Positions 28,131-37,792 of a DNA stretch of 64,000 nucleotides are shown in pieces. This stretch comes from Psychromonas arctica DSM 14288 (GTDB lineage: Bacteria > Pseudomonadota > Gammaproteobacteria > Enterobacterales > Psychromonadaceae), in NCBI RefSeq assembly GCF_000482725.1, contig NZ_KI519481.1:94801-158800 (forward strand), given 5' to 3'. The stretch's first letter is position 1. The number at the start of each line of letters is the position of its first letter. The notes under the pieces were generated by a model that was not told the DNA's origin, searched no databases, and was given only the letters and a program-made list of their open reading frames with translations. Position numbers and translations under genes: made by a program.

Positions 28131-30032
28131 ATGACTCGAACAGCACCTGAATTTATTGAACATGAAGAACTCATTTCAAACTCGTGGCAACGTTGCCGTG
28201 AGTCAGGTCTGTCACATCATTCAAGCCCAGACATCGAACACTTAGACCGAGGTGAATTGTCTTCTTCACTTGAACAGCACCATCAACTACTTGAAACCAC
28301 GCACTATGAAGTATTGCCGTTTTACGAAAATTTGCTGGCGAATAGTAATAGCCAAGTGATGCTAGCTGATGGTCAAGGCTGTGTGATAAAAAGCTGGGGC
28401 GAGCAACGTTTTAAACCACAGCATAAAGCGTTATTTACGCCGGGAGCTAATTGGCAAGAGTTGTCGTTAGGCACCAATGCAATTGGTACTGCGATAGAGA
28501 CAGGTAGTATTGTACAAATTAATCATGATGAACACTTTTTAATTGCGAATCGATTTATGACAGGCTCAGCAGCACCTATTTATGGTGTAGATAGACAAAT
28601 GCTTGGGGTCATTGATATTTCAAGTGATACTTATTTACCAGAATGGCATACCTTAGGTATGGTGAAAATAATGTCACAAGCGATAGAAAATCAGTTGATC
28701 ATATCGCACTTTAAAAATAATCATTATATTTTGCGCATAAATACAAGTTCTGAAAACATTGATAGTCAATGGTCCGCGTTGATCGTATTCGATGAAACAG
28801 GTCTGATCATTTCGGCAAATCGTCGTGCTGAACTGGTACTTTGTAGTGATTTAAAATTGGTGAATATTACGGATATTTTTGAAGTCAATATCAGCCAATT
28901 ATTAAATCAACCAGAAGATTTTCAAGTACCATTGATGACTAAGAATAATTATCGAATGCATGGGGTTTTACATAAACCTCAGCAAACAGCACCACGTATT
29001 TTAGACTTTAGGAGTTTAGCGCCAGACCATCAAAAATTACATGTTTCAGAACAGCATAAGTTTACGTTGGATGAGCTTAATTTAGGTGACCCGACGTTAG
29101 CCAAGGCTATTTTACAAAGTAAAAAAATTGTTGATAAAGATATCCCTATTTTAATTCGTGGTGAAACGGGAGTAGGTAAAGAAGTGTTTGTGAAAGCGTT
29201 ACATTATTCTAGCCAACGCCATAAACATAATATGATCACGGTAAATTGTGCTTCTATTCCACAGGACTTAGTGGAGTCAGAATTATTTGGGTATGAAAAG
29301 GGCGCGTTTACTGGATCAAACAGTAAAGGTTATATTGGGCTGATACGTAAGGCGGATAAAGGCACTTTATTCTTGGATGAAATCGGTGATATGCCGCTCA
29401 ATGTTCAAGCGCGTCTATTAAGAGTTTTACAAGAAAGAAGAGTCAATCCATTAGGGAGTACTGAATCTTACCCTGTTGATTTTAAATTGGTTTCTGCAAC
29501 TAACTGTAACTTAAAAGAAGCCGTAAAAGCGGGTACCTTCCGACAAGATTTGTATTATCGAGTGAGTGGATTAAATATTGAATTACCGGCATTACGTGAT
29601 CGTACTGACCGTCGTGCACTGATCCAGTTTTTATTAAATTATTATGCTGAAAACAAAAAACAAGCACTGATCACTGAGCGTACAATGCAACGATTCTGCC
29701 AACATCCTTGGCCAGGTAACATCAGACAACTAGTGAGTGTGATTCAAATTGCACAAGCTATGTCAGAGGATGAAGCGATTGATTTACAATATTTACCCGA
29801 TGATTTTTTTGCCGATATGGAAGATCAACTCAATGATAATGTAACGGCGTTGATGCCAGAAAAAAATCCAAGCATAGAAGAGTCTGAAAACACTATTAAA
29901 CTTGATGCGGATGATGTGAATATTGTTAACTTATATCAGTCTTTAAGCTGTAACATATCTAAAACAGCATTAGAATTAGGGGTCAGTCGAAATACCGTTT
30001 ATAAACGTTTACGAGACTGCGGTTATAAATAA
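28131..30032 (+). CDS. Sigma-54-dependent activator, AcoR type
   Basis: A 633-residue enhancer-binding protein. Domain order: an N-terminal GAF-like sensor (about 60-200, including LGTNAIGTAIETG), a PAS-like middle region, an AAA+ domain with GETGVGKE, ELFGYEKGAFTGS, LFLDEIGDM and PWPGNIRQL, and a C-terminal Fis-type helix (NISKTALELGVSRNTVYKRL). The sigma-54 contact loop reads GAFTGS rather than GAFTGA. Divergent from a glycerol importer with a sigma-54 promoter, it is its obvious activator. It presumably senses glycerol or a metabolite; the ligand is not evident. Confidence 0.88.
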   Translation: MTRTAPEFIEHEELISNSWQRCRESGLSHHSSPDIEHLDRGELSSSLEQHHQLLETTHYEVLPFYENLLANSNSQVMLADGQGCVIKSWGEQRFKPQHKALFTPGANWQELSLGTNAIGTAIETGSIVQINHDEHFLIANRFMTGSAAPIYGVDRQMLGVIDISSDTYLPEWHTLGMVKIMSQAIENQLIISHFKNNHYILRINTSSENIDSQWSALIVFDETGLIISANRRAELVLCSDLKLVNITDIFEVNISQLLNQPEDFQVPLMTKNNYRMHGVLHKPQQTAPRILDFRSLAPDHQKLHVSEQHKFTLDELNLGDPTLAKAILQSKKIVDKDIPILIRGETGVGKEVFVKALHYSSQRHKHNMITVNCASIPQDLVESELFGYEKGAFTGSNSKGYIGLIRKADKGTLFLDEIGDMPLNVQARLLRVLQERRVNPLGSTESYPVDFKLVSATNCNLKEAVKAGTFRQDLYYRVSGLNIELPALRDRTDRRALIQFLLNYYAENKKQALITERTMQRFCQHPWPGNIRQLVSVIQIAQAMSEDEAIDLQYLPDDFFADMEDQLNDNVTALMPEKNPSIEESENTIKLDADDVNIVNLYQSLSCNISKTALELGVSRNTVYKRLRDCGYK

Positions 30033-30190
30033 CCTTAGCTTACAATAAGTAAAAGGTTATTTATGGAGATAACGGTGATTTCCCTTACATTTGTAACTGG
30101 AAGACTGCAAGGTTATTGTGATAATGGCGGCTATAAACTGAGCATTATTTACAAGGGGTTTTTATCTATCCCACGGTTATCAACCCCAAT

Positions 30191-30235
30191 ACTTAAAAAC
30201 CTCGATGCTTATATATAGCAAAGAGGTTCTTAAGT
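30191..30235. terminator. Long imperfect hairpin between convergent genes
   Basis: ACTTAA, AACCTC and TGCT pair in order with AGCA, GAGGTT and TTAAGT around a TATATA loop. No T tract follows. It probably separates the activator and ald transcripts. Confidence 0.45.
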
Positions 30236-30283
30236 GATAAATGTTAAATACTTTCCTTACATCAACAGCTCAGCTACATAACA

Positions 30284-30323
30284 TAGTTCAATAGTTCAAT
30301 AGTTCAATAGTTCAATAGTTCAA
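30284..30323. repeat. Tandem octanucleotide repeat AGTTCAAT x5
   Basis: Five consecutive 8-bp units, four identical and the last ending in C. The last unit contains the stop codon of ald. Confidence 0.9.
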
Positions 30324-31438
30324 CTTGCAAGGGCTGATGCTGCAGTAACATAAGCAAGGTTGTGTGCGACTGCGACACTTTCACAGGTTATTTTTCCATC
30401 AATCACATTTAATCCTTCTAGCAAGCCTTTATCTTTTTGTAATGCGGCTTTATAACCTAGGTTGGCGAGTTTGATGATATAAGGTAATGTTGCATTGTTG
30501 AGTGCAAAGGTCGAAGTACGGGCAACTGCACCCGGCATGTTTGCAACACAGTAGTGAACCACTTCGTCAACAATGAAAGTAGGATCTTGATGAGTGGTGG
30601 CATGCGATGTTTCGAAACAACCGCCTTGGTCAATCGCAACATCTACAATCGCAGAGCCAGGTTTCATGTTAGCAATGTGCTCCCGTGTTACTAATTTAGG
30701 TGCAGCAGCCCCTGGAATTAATACCGCTCCAATCACAAGGTCCGCCGCTAATACTTCAGCTTCCAGTATATCTGTTGTTGAATAAAGCACTTTAACTCTG
30801 CTGCCAAATTGAATATCTAGGTTACGTAATGTATTAATATTACGATCTAAAATAGTCACATCTGCACCTAAACCGACTGCCATCTGAGCTGCATTATTAC
30901 CCACCATGCCACCACCAATAATCACTACTTTCGCGGGCGCAACGCCTGGTACTCCACCTAACAACATACCACTACCTTGATTTGATTTTTCTAATGATTG
31001 TGCGCCAGCTTGAATCGCCATACGTCCTGCTACTTCTGACATCGGCGCTAAGAGGGGTAAACCACCTTTTGTATCAGTGACTGTTTCATAGGCGATACAC
31101 ACTGCTTTTGAATCAATTAACTCCTGAGTCTGTGGCAGGTCAGGTGCTAGGTGTAAATACGTGAATAGAATCTGGCCTTCACGTAACATCGCACGCTCAC
31201 TGGCTTGAGGTTTTTTCACCTTAACAATCATCTCTGCGTTGGCAAAAATAGTACTCGCTTGCTCTTCAATGCTTGCTCCTGCTGCAATATAATCTTGGTC
31301 AGTGAAGCCAATTCCATTTCCTGCACCTTTTTCAACAGTCACAGCATGGCCATTTTGTACTAACTCACGCACACTTGCTGGTACCATACCAACGCGATAT
31401 TCATGATTTTTAATTTCTTTAGGTACACCGATATGCAT
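30320..31438 (-). CDS. ald: Alanine dehydrogenase
   Basis: NAD-dependent interconversion of L-alanine with pyruvate and ammonia. The N-terminus MHIGVPKEIKNHEYRVGMVP with the pyruvate-binding arginine, the lysine-bearing TYLHLAP region, the NAD loop VVIIGGGMVGNNAAQMAVGLGADV and the DVAIDQGGCFETSHATTH segment are all canonical. The 372 residues match the family. It is divergent from an Lrp regulator, as in related genera, and separated from it by a MITE-like element. Confidence 0.95.
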   Translation of the reverse strand: MHIGVPKEIKNHEYRVGMVPASVRELVQNGHAVTVEKGAGNGIGFTDQDYIAAGASIEEQASTIFANAEMIVKVKKPQASERAMLREGQILFTYLHLAPDLPQTQELIDSKAVCIAYETVTDTKGGLPLLAPMSEVAGRMAIQAGAQSLEKSNQGSGMLLGGVPGVAPAKVVIIGGGMVGNNAAQMAVGLGADVTILDRNINTLRNLDIQFGSRVKVLYSTTDILEAEVLAADLVIGAVLIPGAAAPKLVTREHIANMKPGSAIVDVAIDQGGCFETSHATTHQDPTFIVDEVVHYCVANMPGAVARTSTFALNNATLPYIIKLANLGYKAALQKDKGLLEGLNVIDGKITCESVAVAHNLAYVTAASALAS

Positions 31439-31560
31439 AATTTTTTCCTTTCAATGTTAATGAAGTTGATTATTAGGCGGTTACAAATAAATATTTGATA
31501 GAAATAGTATAAACAATTGAAAAAAGTTATATTCACTGTAATTTTTTGTTTATTCATTAG

Positions 31561-31803
31561 TTACACCCGTTACCAATCGAGATGCTTTATTTAGTCGTTA
31601 GAGCGGACAGCAAGGCAAGGCGCGACATGATGACCTTTCGAGCAATTAACTTAGTTAATTCTCTATCGGTAGGCGTAAAAACAAGCTTTTACACCTTAAA
31701 TTGCTAGTTCTTATCGAATGCTGCAACGTAGAATGGCTTTTCTCGCTAACGACTCACCTCACAACTTGCTGAACTTCGCATCTTGAATGGTAACGTGTAT
31801 ATA
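31561..31803. mobile_element. MITE-like element with inverted ends (dispersed repeat family 1, copy A)
   Basis: The ends 31561-31585 and 31778-31803 are inverted copies of each other (CCGTTACCAATCGAGATGC versus GCATCTTGAATGGTAACG read backwards), with a second inverted pair inside (AGTCGTTAGAG at 31593 and CTCGCTAACGACT at 31742). The interior holds a perfect palindrome AATTAACTTAGTTAATT and no gene. The right-hand 38 bases recur at 56500 and 58598. It occupies the ald-lrp promoter region. Confidence 0.6.
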
Positions 31804-31870
31804 TGAATATAATCCTTTTAAAGTATTCTTAATAAGATAATAAAACTATTTAATAACAAAGGTGTGGTTG

Positions 31871-32335
31871 ATGTCACTAGATAGAGTTGATCGTAATATA
31901 TTACGAGAATTACAGAAAAATGGCCGGATCTCTAATGTGGAGCTTTCTCAAAAAGTAGGACTAAGTGCAACACCTTGTTTAGAAAGAGTGAAAAGATTAG
32001 AAAAACAAGGTGTTATCAAGTCTTATACAGCATTGTTAGATCCGCAGTATTTAGATTCATCATTGCTTGTTTATATTGAGCTGACATTAAAACGATCTAG
32101 CCCAGATGTTTTTGAACGCTTTAATAAAGCCGCAACACAGCTTGACTCTATTTTGGAATGCCATTTGGTGTCCGGCGATTTTGATTATTTATTAAAAACC
32201 CGTGTCGCTGATATGTCAGCGTATCGTAAAGTTCTGACAGAAACTTTACTATTATTACCCGATATAAAAAATTCAAAAACTTATGTGGTGATGGAAGAAG
32301 TGAAATATTTAACTTCAATTCATGTACCTAATTAA
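31871..32335 (+). CDS. lrp: Leucine-responsive regulatory protein
   Basis: Global Lrp/AsnC regulator. The helix-turn-helix ISNVELSQKVGLSATPCLERVKRLEKQG and the effector domain HLVSGDFDYLLKTRVADMSAYRKVL are nearly identical to E. coli Lrp. A GTG at 31862 is in frame, but the ATG at 31871 preceded by AAGG gives a 154-residue protein. It lacks the first ten or so residues of E. coli Lrp. It is divergent from ald, its expected target. Confidence 0.93.
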   Translation: MSLDRVDRNILRELQKNGRISNVELSQKVGLSATPCLERVKRLEKQGVIKSYTALLDPQYLDSSLLVYIELTLKRSSPDVFERFNKAATQLDSILECHLVSGDFDYLLKTRVADMSAYRKVLTETLLLLPDIKNSKTYVVMEEVKYLTSIHVPN

Positions 32336-32392
32336 CGTCAATTTTTAAATGCTTTCATTTATAGTTAGAGACGCAAAAGGTAGTTTATTTAG

Positions 32393-33028
32393 CTAGTTAT
32401 AAAGTTCATCTACGTCGCCATTCAAGATGCTTTTGTTGATTCGCTGTAGACTACTTTGTGCCGTCTCTAATACTTGCTGCATGTTTTCATAACAGCGTCG
32501 TTCATTTTTTCCATAAGCGAGGAAGTTTAATGTCACTTGGTAACCCATGCCTCCACTATCTAGACCATCCCCTAATGATAAATAGCAAGTCGGTGATGTT
32601 GATACGCATATTGCGCCTGCTTTAAATCCTGGTTTTATACTTGAAATCTGGATCAATAGATTATTAACTAACCATTGAATACTTTTTTGTTGACAATTTT
32701 CTGGCAAGTTACGAAATAAAATCATCAAGCGGCCACTGCATTTTTTTGCAAAAGGATATTGTTGGTCGGGGTTATTTTCAACTTCAGTAAATGTGCAATC
32801 ATTACTTTCCAGTAAGGATTTTGTACTGTTTATCCATTCAATTAACGAATAAAACGTTTCAGTAAATGCCCACTTCTTAAAAGGAATAAGATCTTCTAAT
32901 GAAGTACGGATCAAATCAGGCCTTTTTTTAAAATCGATATAAATAAATTGCTTATTTTCTATCATATGAGTCCACGGATGGGACCTTAAAGTGTTGTTGT
33001 CGATTTGCTCGGATACAAATGCATCCAT
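32393..33028 (-). CDS. Hypothetical protein, 211 residues
   Basis: Not recognised. The sequence is soluble, without signal peptide or membrane segment. It has four or five cysteines, a conserved-looking SIKPGFKAGAICVSTSPTCYLSLGDG stretch (split here as SIKPGFKAGAICVS and PTCYLSLGDG) and a charged C-terminus. It lies convergent with lrp and has no operon partner. Confidence 0.55.
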   Translation of the reverse strand: MDAFVSEQIDNNTLRSHPWTHMIENKQFIYIDFKKRPDLIRTSLEDLIPFKKWAFTETFYSLIEWINSTKSLLESNDCTFTEVENNPDQQYPFAKKCSGRLMILFRNLPENCQQKSIQWLVNNLLIQISSIKPGFKAGAICVSTSPTCYLSLGDGLDSGGMGYQVTLNFLAYGKNERRCYENMQQVLETAQSSLQRINKSILNGDVDELYN

Positions 33029-33493
33029 ATCTATTCCTTTTTTAGTTATTTTTTATGGTTGTACTTGATATTAACAGTTATCTTTGCTGCACTATATAAC
33101 TGTTTAAATATGATACACGTTATAGCATACGGTTCTATTAATTACTGATGAGGTTCTAATCAGTTTTCGCATTTTATCGAAGAATGCTTTAAAAAAGTGT
33201 TAGGTTTGTTTATGAAAAGGAAAGTATATTTATTGAATCTAGTTCACAGACTTTGCTAATTCTAGCGCCTGATCCTATTTATATTTTAACGAGGACATTG
33301 CTAGTTTTTATTTTGATGACTACACTTTGCTGCATTTATCAGGCATAAAAGTCTTTGTATTATCAAGTAATAAGGACAAATGAAGGTTGATGATTGCTCA
33401 TTATTAGTAGCCATTGTTTGATATACTTAATAAAAAATTACCTAAAGGCTTAGCATAAAGTCTATCATTATCAAAAATTTGGTGAGTTCTAGT
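33029..33493. other. Intergenic region upstream of the EAL protein
   Basis: About 460 AT-rich bases between divergent genes. No clear operator, terminator or small gene seen. Confidence 0.4.
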
Positions 33494-35134
33494 ATGACAA
33501 ATAATCGGAAAACATTATTAGCGGCGTTAAGCATTCATAATGGCATTATTATGGATTGTAACGAGGCTTTTACTGATCTATTTGGGTTCACTACTCAGCA
33601 ACTAAAGCATATGCCTGTAGAAAATAAACTAGTACTATCAGAAAATAGTGAGTTTACTAATTTGCAGACATTATGTACGGCATCGATTGCGACGGAAGAG
33701 GGGGTCTTTGCTACTGCAGGCATGTTTAATCATTTACACTATGTTGTTGCTGTTAAATTACACTGTGTTGCTCAAGGTAATAATACTTTCATATTACATT
33801 TTTGTATCGCAAAAAATAAGTCAATTGATCCAATCTCTGAGTTACCTAACGGCTGGGCATTAACTTCTAGAATTAATTATTTAACCAATAACAAGTACCT
33901 CGGCTTGAAAGAGCTGGTGTTGATTATTATCGAAGTCGATAATTTTTCGACGATTAATTATCGTTATGATTATTTCGTAGGTGACCAGTATTTAGTGATG
34001 TTAGGTAAGCGATTACAGCAATCAGCCAAAGATTTTGGCTTTGTTATTCGTTATTCAAATGCAAAATTTGCTATTTTAATTGAAGATCATTGCAACTTAT
34101 CCTCGCACCGATTAATGAATAAAATAGAATTGATTTGTAAACATCTCTGCTCAGATTTAATTAAACCCATCGCTATTTCAGCAGACATTGAAATAAATAA
34201 GTCTTTTAGTATAGGAGTTAGTTCACCAGGGTTTGAATATACTAGTTACCATTCCATGCAGATAGCTGCAGAAACTGAAAAGCAAAAAGCCAGAAGATAT
34301 AGTATTAATAAGTATTATATTGCACCTCCAGAGCCAACCGATGAATTATTAAATAAAAAGCTAATTACCGATGCATTACCGCTGGCAATAGCTCAAGATA
34401 AAATACAGCTACATTACCAACCTCAATATGATATTAAAACGAATAAACTGATTGGTTTTGAAGCGCTGTCTCGTTGGTATGATGAATCATTAGGGTACAT
34501 TGCTCCTGATATTTTTGTTGCTATTACGGAAGACATTGGGTTGCATTTCGAATTTGATCTCTGGGTTTTTGAGAAAGTTTGTAGGCAATCAGTGAAATGG
34601 AAGATAGGCGCCATGGTAGTGCCACGTATTGCGATTAATGTTTCCTTTAAAACAATGGAAATGAGTACCTTTATTGAACGTATACAAGTTATTCTCGATC
34701 AAACAGGTTGTCCAACGAACTTGCTTGAATTAGAAATAACCGAAACGAGTTCTATCACTAATGCGAGTATGCTATCTGCTAATATGTTGCAAATTAAAGC
34801 GTTAGGCATGCACATTTCCATCGATGACTTTGGAACAGGTTATTCATCATTAAGCTTGATTCGAAATTTTTATTTATCAATTGATAAATTGAAACTAGAT
34901 CGTAGCTTGATCGATAAAGTCTGCCAAACAAAATTGGATAAAAACTTTGTAAAACATATCATCAAGCTTGGTAAAATATTGAAAGTAGCAGTACTCGCAG
35001 AGGGAGTGGAAACCCAACAACAATTAGACCTGTTGATAGAACTAGGTTGTGACTATGCACAGGGCTATTACTTTTCAAAACCTGTACCCCTTGAAGAAGT
35101 TCCTACATTAATTTATGCCAGTGAATGCGTTTAA
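33494..35134 (+). CDS. PAS-like / degenerate GGDEF / EAL c-di-GMP phosphodiesterase
   Basis: A 546-residue soluble signalling protein. An N-terminal PAS-like part (SIHNGIIMDCNEAFTDLFGF) is followed by a GGDEF-like domain whose active site reads RYSNAKFAIL instead of RxGGDEF, so cyclase activity is not expected. The EAL domain keeps its catalytic set: FEALSRW, AINVS, ELEITE, DDFGTGYSSL, KLDRS, AEGVE and QGYYF. It therefore probably hydrolyses c-di-GMP. The frame opens at TTG 33479, but ATG 33494, after GGTGAG, is preferred. Confidence 0.87.
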   Translation: MTNNRKTLLAALSIHNGIIMDCNEAFTDLFGFTTQQLKHMPVENKLVLSENSEFTNLQTLCTASIATEEGVFATAGMFNHLHYVVAVKLHCVAQGNNTFILHFCIAKNKSIDPISELPNGWALTSRINYLTNNKYLGLKELVLIIIEVDNFSTINYRYDYFVGDQYLVMLGKRLQQSAKDFGFVIRYSNAKFAILIEDHCNLSSHRLMNKIELICKHLCSDLIKPIAISADIEINKSFSIGVSSPGFEYTSYHSMQIAAETEKQKARRYSINKYYIAPPEPTDELLNKKLITDALPLAIAQDKIQLHYQPQYDIKTNKLIGFEALSRWYDESLGYIAPDIFVAITEDIGLHFEFDLWVFEKVCRQSVKWKIGAMVVPRIAINVSFKTMEMSTFIERIQVILDQTGCPTNLLELEITETSSITNASMLSANMLQIKALGMHISIDDFGTGYSSLSLIRNFYLSIDKLKLDRSLIDKVCQTKLDKNFVKHIIKLGKILKVAVLAEGVETQQQLDLLIELGCDYAQGYYFSKPVPLEEVPTLIYASECV

Positions 35135-35180
35135 GTGCCTTGTAGCGCACTTTTATTAACATTTACTGGTCATTTTTGAA

Positions 35181-35555
35181 TCAAAAAACCACTGATATAT
35201 TCAGTTTGTTGCCATCAAGGTCACGCGCGTAGGCGCCATAGTAATCAGGGTGATAATCACGTGGTCCGGGTAACCCTTCATCGCTACCACCACATTTTAA
35301 TACCGCCGCATGGAAAGCCCTTACTGACTCAGGATCTGGAGCAGAAAACATGACTTGTGTGCCATTACCAAATGTTGCCTGTTGTTTATTAAACGGTAAG
35401 ATTAAGAAGAATGTCACTTTGCCATCTTTACCCGCATAACCTCTTTCTTGCTCATCAGATACGATACAAGTCATTCCAATTGTGGCTAATACTTGATCAT
35501 AAAAAGCACCGGAAGTTGCTAAGTCATTGGTACCAATGCATACACCAGAAAGCAT
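35181..35555 (-). CDS. VOC-family (glyoxalase-like) protein
   Basis: A 124-residue vicinal-oxygen-chelate domain with two beta-alpha-beta-beta-beta repeats. GVCIGTNDLATSGAFYDQVLATIGM opens the first and APDPESVRAFHAAVLKCGG the second; the ending GAYARDLDGNKLNI is typical. The substrate is not predictable. An AAGGAAAAAAT ribosome-binding site precedes the ATG. It is a single gene. Confidence 0.82.
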   Translation of the reverse strand: MLSGVCIGTNDLATSGAFYDQVLATIGMTCIVSDEQERGYAGKDGKVTFFLILPFNKQQATFGNGTQVMFSAPDPESVRAFHAAVLKCGGSDEGLPGPRDYHPDYYGAYARDLDGNKLNISVVF

Positions 35556-36176
35556 ATTTTTTCCTTAAATTAATAATGAAAGTCATTTGAAAGTAACCGT
35601 TACCTACCTATATTACTGCTATAAGTATTGTGTCACTTTATTAAGATAACAAAGTGTAATGTCATTTTAAATCAATAGTTAAGGAATCATTGCCAATTTA
35701 CTGCTTGATGAAATAATAAGCAGTTACCAGATAAAAACCAAATATGAGACTATTTTCCTTTTAGATTAACGATTTATAGTATAAATTTTATAACCTTCAT
35801 TATTTGAGATAGTTAAATGAGCAAGCCGTCATGGGGGCAGAGTTAGACATAGTCTAGTCGGTTAACAAGAAGTTATGTGCAATACTGAATTAAGGTAAAT
35901 AATATATTTACTGGTAGATCTCGCTTTTCTAGTTATGTTTTCCTGACGTATGTTGCATGTCATGTGTTTTACAGCCGCATATTGGTGTTTGAGATAAAGC
36001 TACACCGATATCAAACTAATTTTAAATAGCAAAATATCAGTTGTCCTTAAGTGAATGAAACCTTATTGCCTCTTTAATGCCTTATCGGGTCAATTTACTA
36101 ATATCTTATAGTGCAGTATCCATATTCAAAAAATACAGTTATATGTCATTCATAAAAACGAGCCAAAGGATTGTTC
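35556..36176. other. Long intergenic region without a recognisable gene
   Basis: About 620 AT-rich bases between divergent genes. No supported small ORF, tRNA or hairpin terminator seen. Confidence 0.4.
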
Positions 36177-37058
36177 ATGATATCAAATCACCTTAATAAA
36201 CTCAGAGGGCTGCATGCTGCGTTAGATAATCTGCAGTCATTTGTTTATATAAAAGATACTGAATCAAAATATATTTACGCTAATAAATACACTCTGGACT
36301 TATTTAAATGCGCAGCTGAAGATTTGCATTTAATTCGAGACCAACAATTATTTTCCCCTGAAATAGTAGAAAAGTTAAGAGAAATAGACTTGAAGGTTTT
36401 GTCTGGTCAGGAAACTAGAGAAGAAATTACTATCAATGAAGATAGTGCTGATAAGAAAGTTTACCTTGAAGTGAAAACACCTCTCTATTCAGAAACATCG
36501 CCTAACCTCATTATCGGTATTTTAGGTATTTCAACGGATATTACTTATCAAAAAAAATTAGAAGAGAATGCGCTAACACTAGCGAAAACAGACGCACTAA
36601 CTAATTTAATCAATAGATTGGAACTTGATTCAGTGCTTAATTTACAAATAGAGCAATCAAAACGTTTTGCACACCCACTAAGTATTATTATGTTTGATAT
36701 CGACCATTATAAAAAAGTTAATGACAATTTTGGACATATTGTTGGTGATCAATGCCTAGTTGAAATGGCTAGTATTTTAAAAAATAATGCGCGTGTTATT
36801 GATACTGTAGGTAGGTGGGGAGGAGAAGAGTTTTTGATTATCTGTAACGAAACTGATTTAAATGGTGCGTTAAAACTAGCAGAGAAACTAAGAGTGGCTG
36901 TTGACAATCATCAGTTTAAAACGGTGAATCATATAACGGGAAGTTTTGGTGTCGCAAGCTTTAAAGCCGAAGATACAATTGATACGTTCATAAATAGAGC
37001 GGATCAGGCATTATATAATGCAAAACAACAAGGTAGAAATAGAGTGGCAAGCTTGTAA
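36177..37058 (+). CDS. PAS-GGDEF diguanylate cyclase
   Basis: A 293-residue soluble protein. The PAS domain (about 10-120, FVYIKDTESKYIYANK) leads through a short linker into a GGDEF domain with DALTNLINR, MFDIDHYKKVNDNFGH and the active-site motif RWGGEEFLI, so it should synthesise c-di-GMP. No allosteric RxxD site is evident five residues upstream of GGEEF (the segment is RVIDTVGRWGG). The frame starts with TTG 36171, but ATG 36177, behind AAAGGA, is preferred. Confidence 0.9.
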   Translation: MISNHLNKLRGLHAALDNLQSFVYIKDTESKYIYANKYTLDLFKCAAEDLHLIRDQQLFSPEIVEKLREIDLKVLSGQETREEITINEDSADKKVYLEVKTPLYSETSPNLIIGILGISTDITYQKKLEENALTLAKTDALTNLINRLELDSVLNLQIEQSKRFAHPLSIIMFDIDHYKKVNDNFGHIVGDQCLVEMASILKNNARVIDTVGRWGGEEFLIICNETDLNGALKLAEKLRVAVDNHQFKTVNHITGSFGVASFKAEDTIDTFINRADQALYNAKQQGRNRVASL

Positions 37059-37317
37059 ATTCATTATATTTTACATACTGAACAATTAGCGACAGAAAAA
37101 ATGAAACACATACTAAAGTTAACCATAGACAACCACCTCCGATAAAAGCAATCAGCAATAAAATAAGTAATAGTGTATTACTAGGTTCAAAAATCAGTAA
37201 TGCTTAATCTGACAAATAAGGGCATGCATTTATCAATTGAATTCAGTTGTATCTAAGCTGAATTCAAGAATAGAATAGACCACTTCATTATTACAATTCG
37301 TTTCAAGGAGTATTCCA

Positions 37318-37719
37318 GTGTTAAAGGTTAAGAAAGCAGGATATAGAGCGTTATCCTTAGTCGAGCATATTGGGTTATTCGTTATTGCATTATTAACCGT
37401 GGTTGCCATGGCGAATGAAGTCTGGATAGTGATTTCTAACGGTGAGGTGACATTGTCGGATTTACTCCTTCTGTTTATTTATTTAGAAGTCTTTGCGATG
37501 GTGAGTTTATATTTAAAATCAGGACGTTTGCCTGTACGTATGCCACTCTATATCACCGTCGTTACATTAGCGCGATATATGATTTTAGATATGAAAAATT
37601 TGGACACAATAAGAATGCTAGGGTTATCTGCATCCATTCTTATCATTGTGTTAGCGATATTAGTCATTAGATACGGCCATATAAAGTATCCCTATGGTAA
37701 TACAGACAAAAACTTATAA
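37318..37719 (+). CDS. psiE: PsiE-family membrane protein
   Basis: Phosphate-starvation-inducible E family: 133 residues with four hydrophobic helices and the charged motif RLPVRMPLYITVVTLARYMILD that marks the family. GTG start with AAGGAG 7 nt upstream. Function unknown. I find no obvious Pho box. Confidence 0.8.
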   Translation: MLKVKKAGYRALSLVEHIGLFVIALLTVVAMANEVWIVISNGEVTLSDLLLLFIYLEVFAMVSLYLKSGRLPVRMPLYITVVTLARYMILDMKNLDTIRMLGLSASILIIVLAILVIRYGHIKYPYGNTDKNL

Positions 37720-37792
37720 ATGACTTTCAAAACTTGAGATGTTCAATATAGCGATCATGTCGTGTTACAACAATGACGATATATGAGGATAT

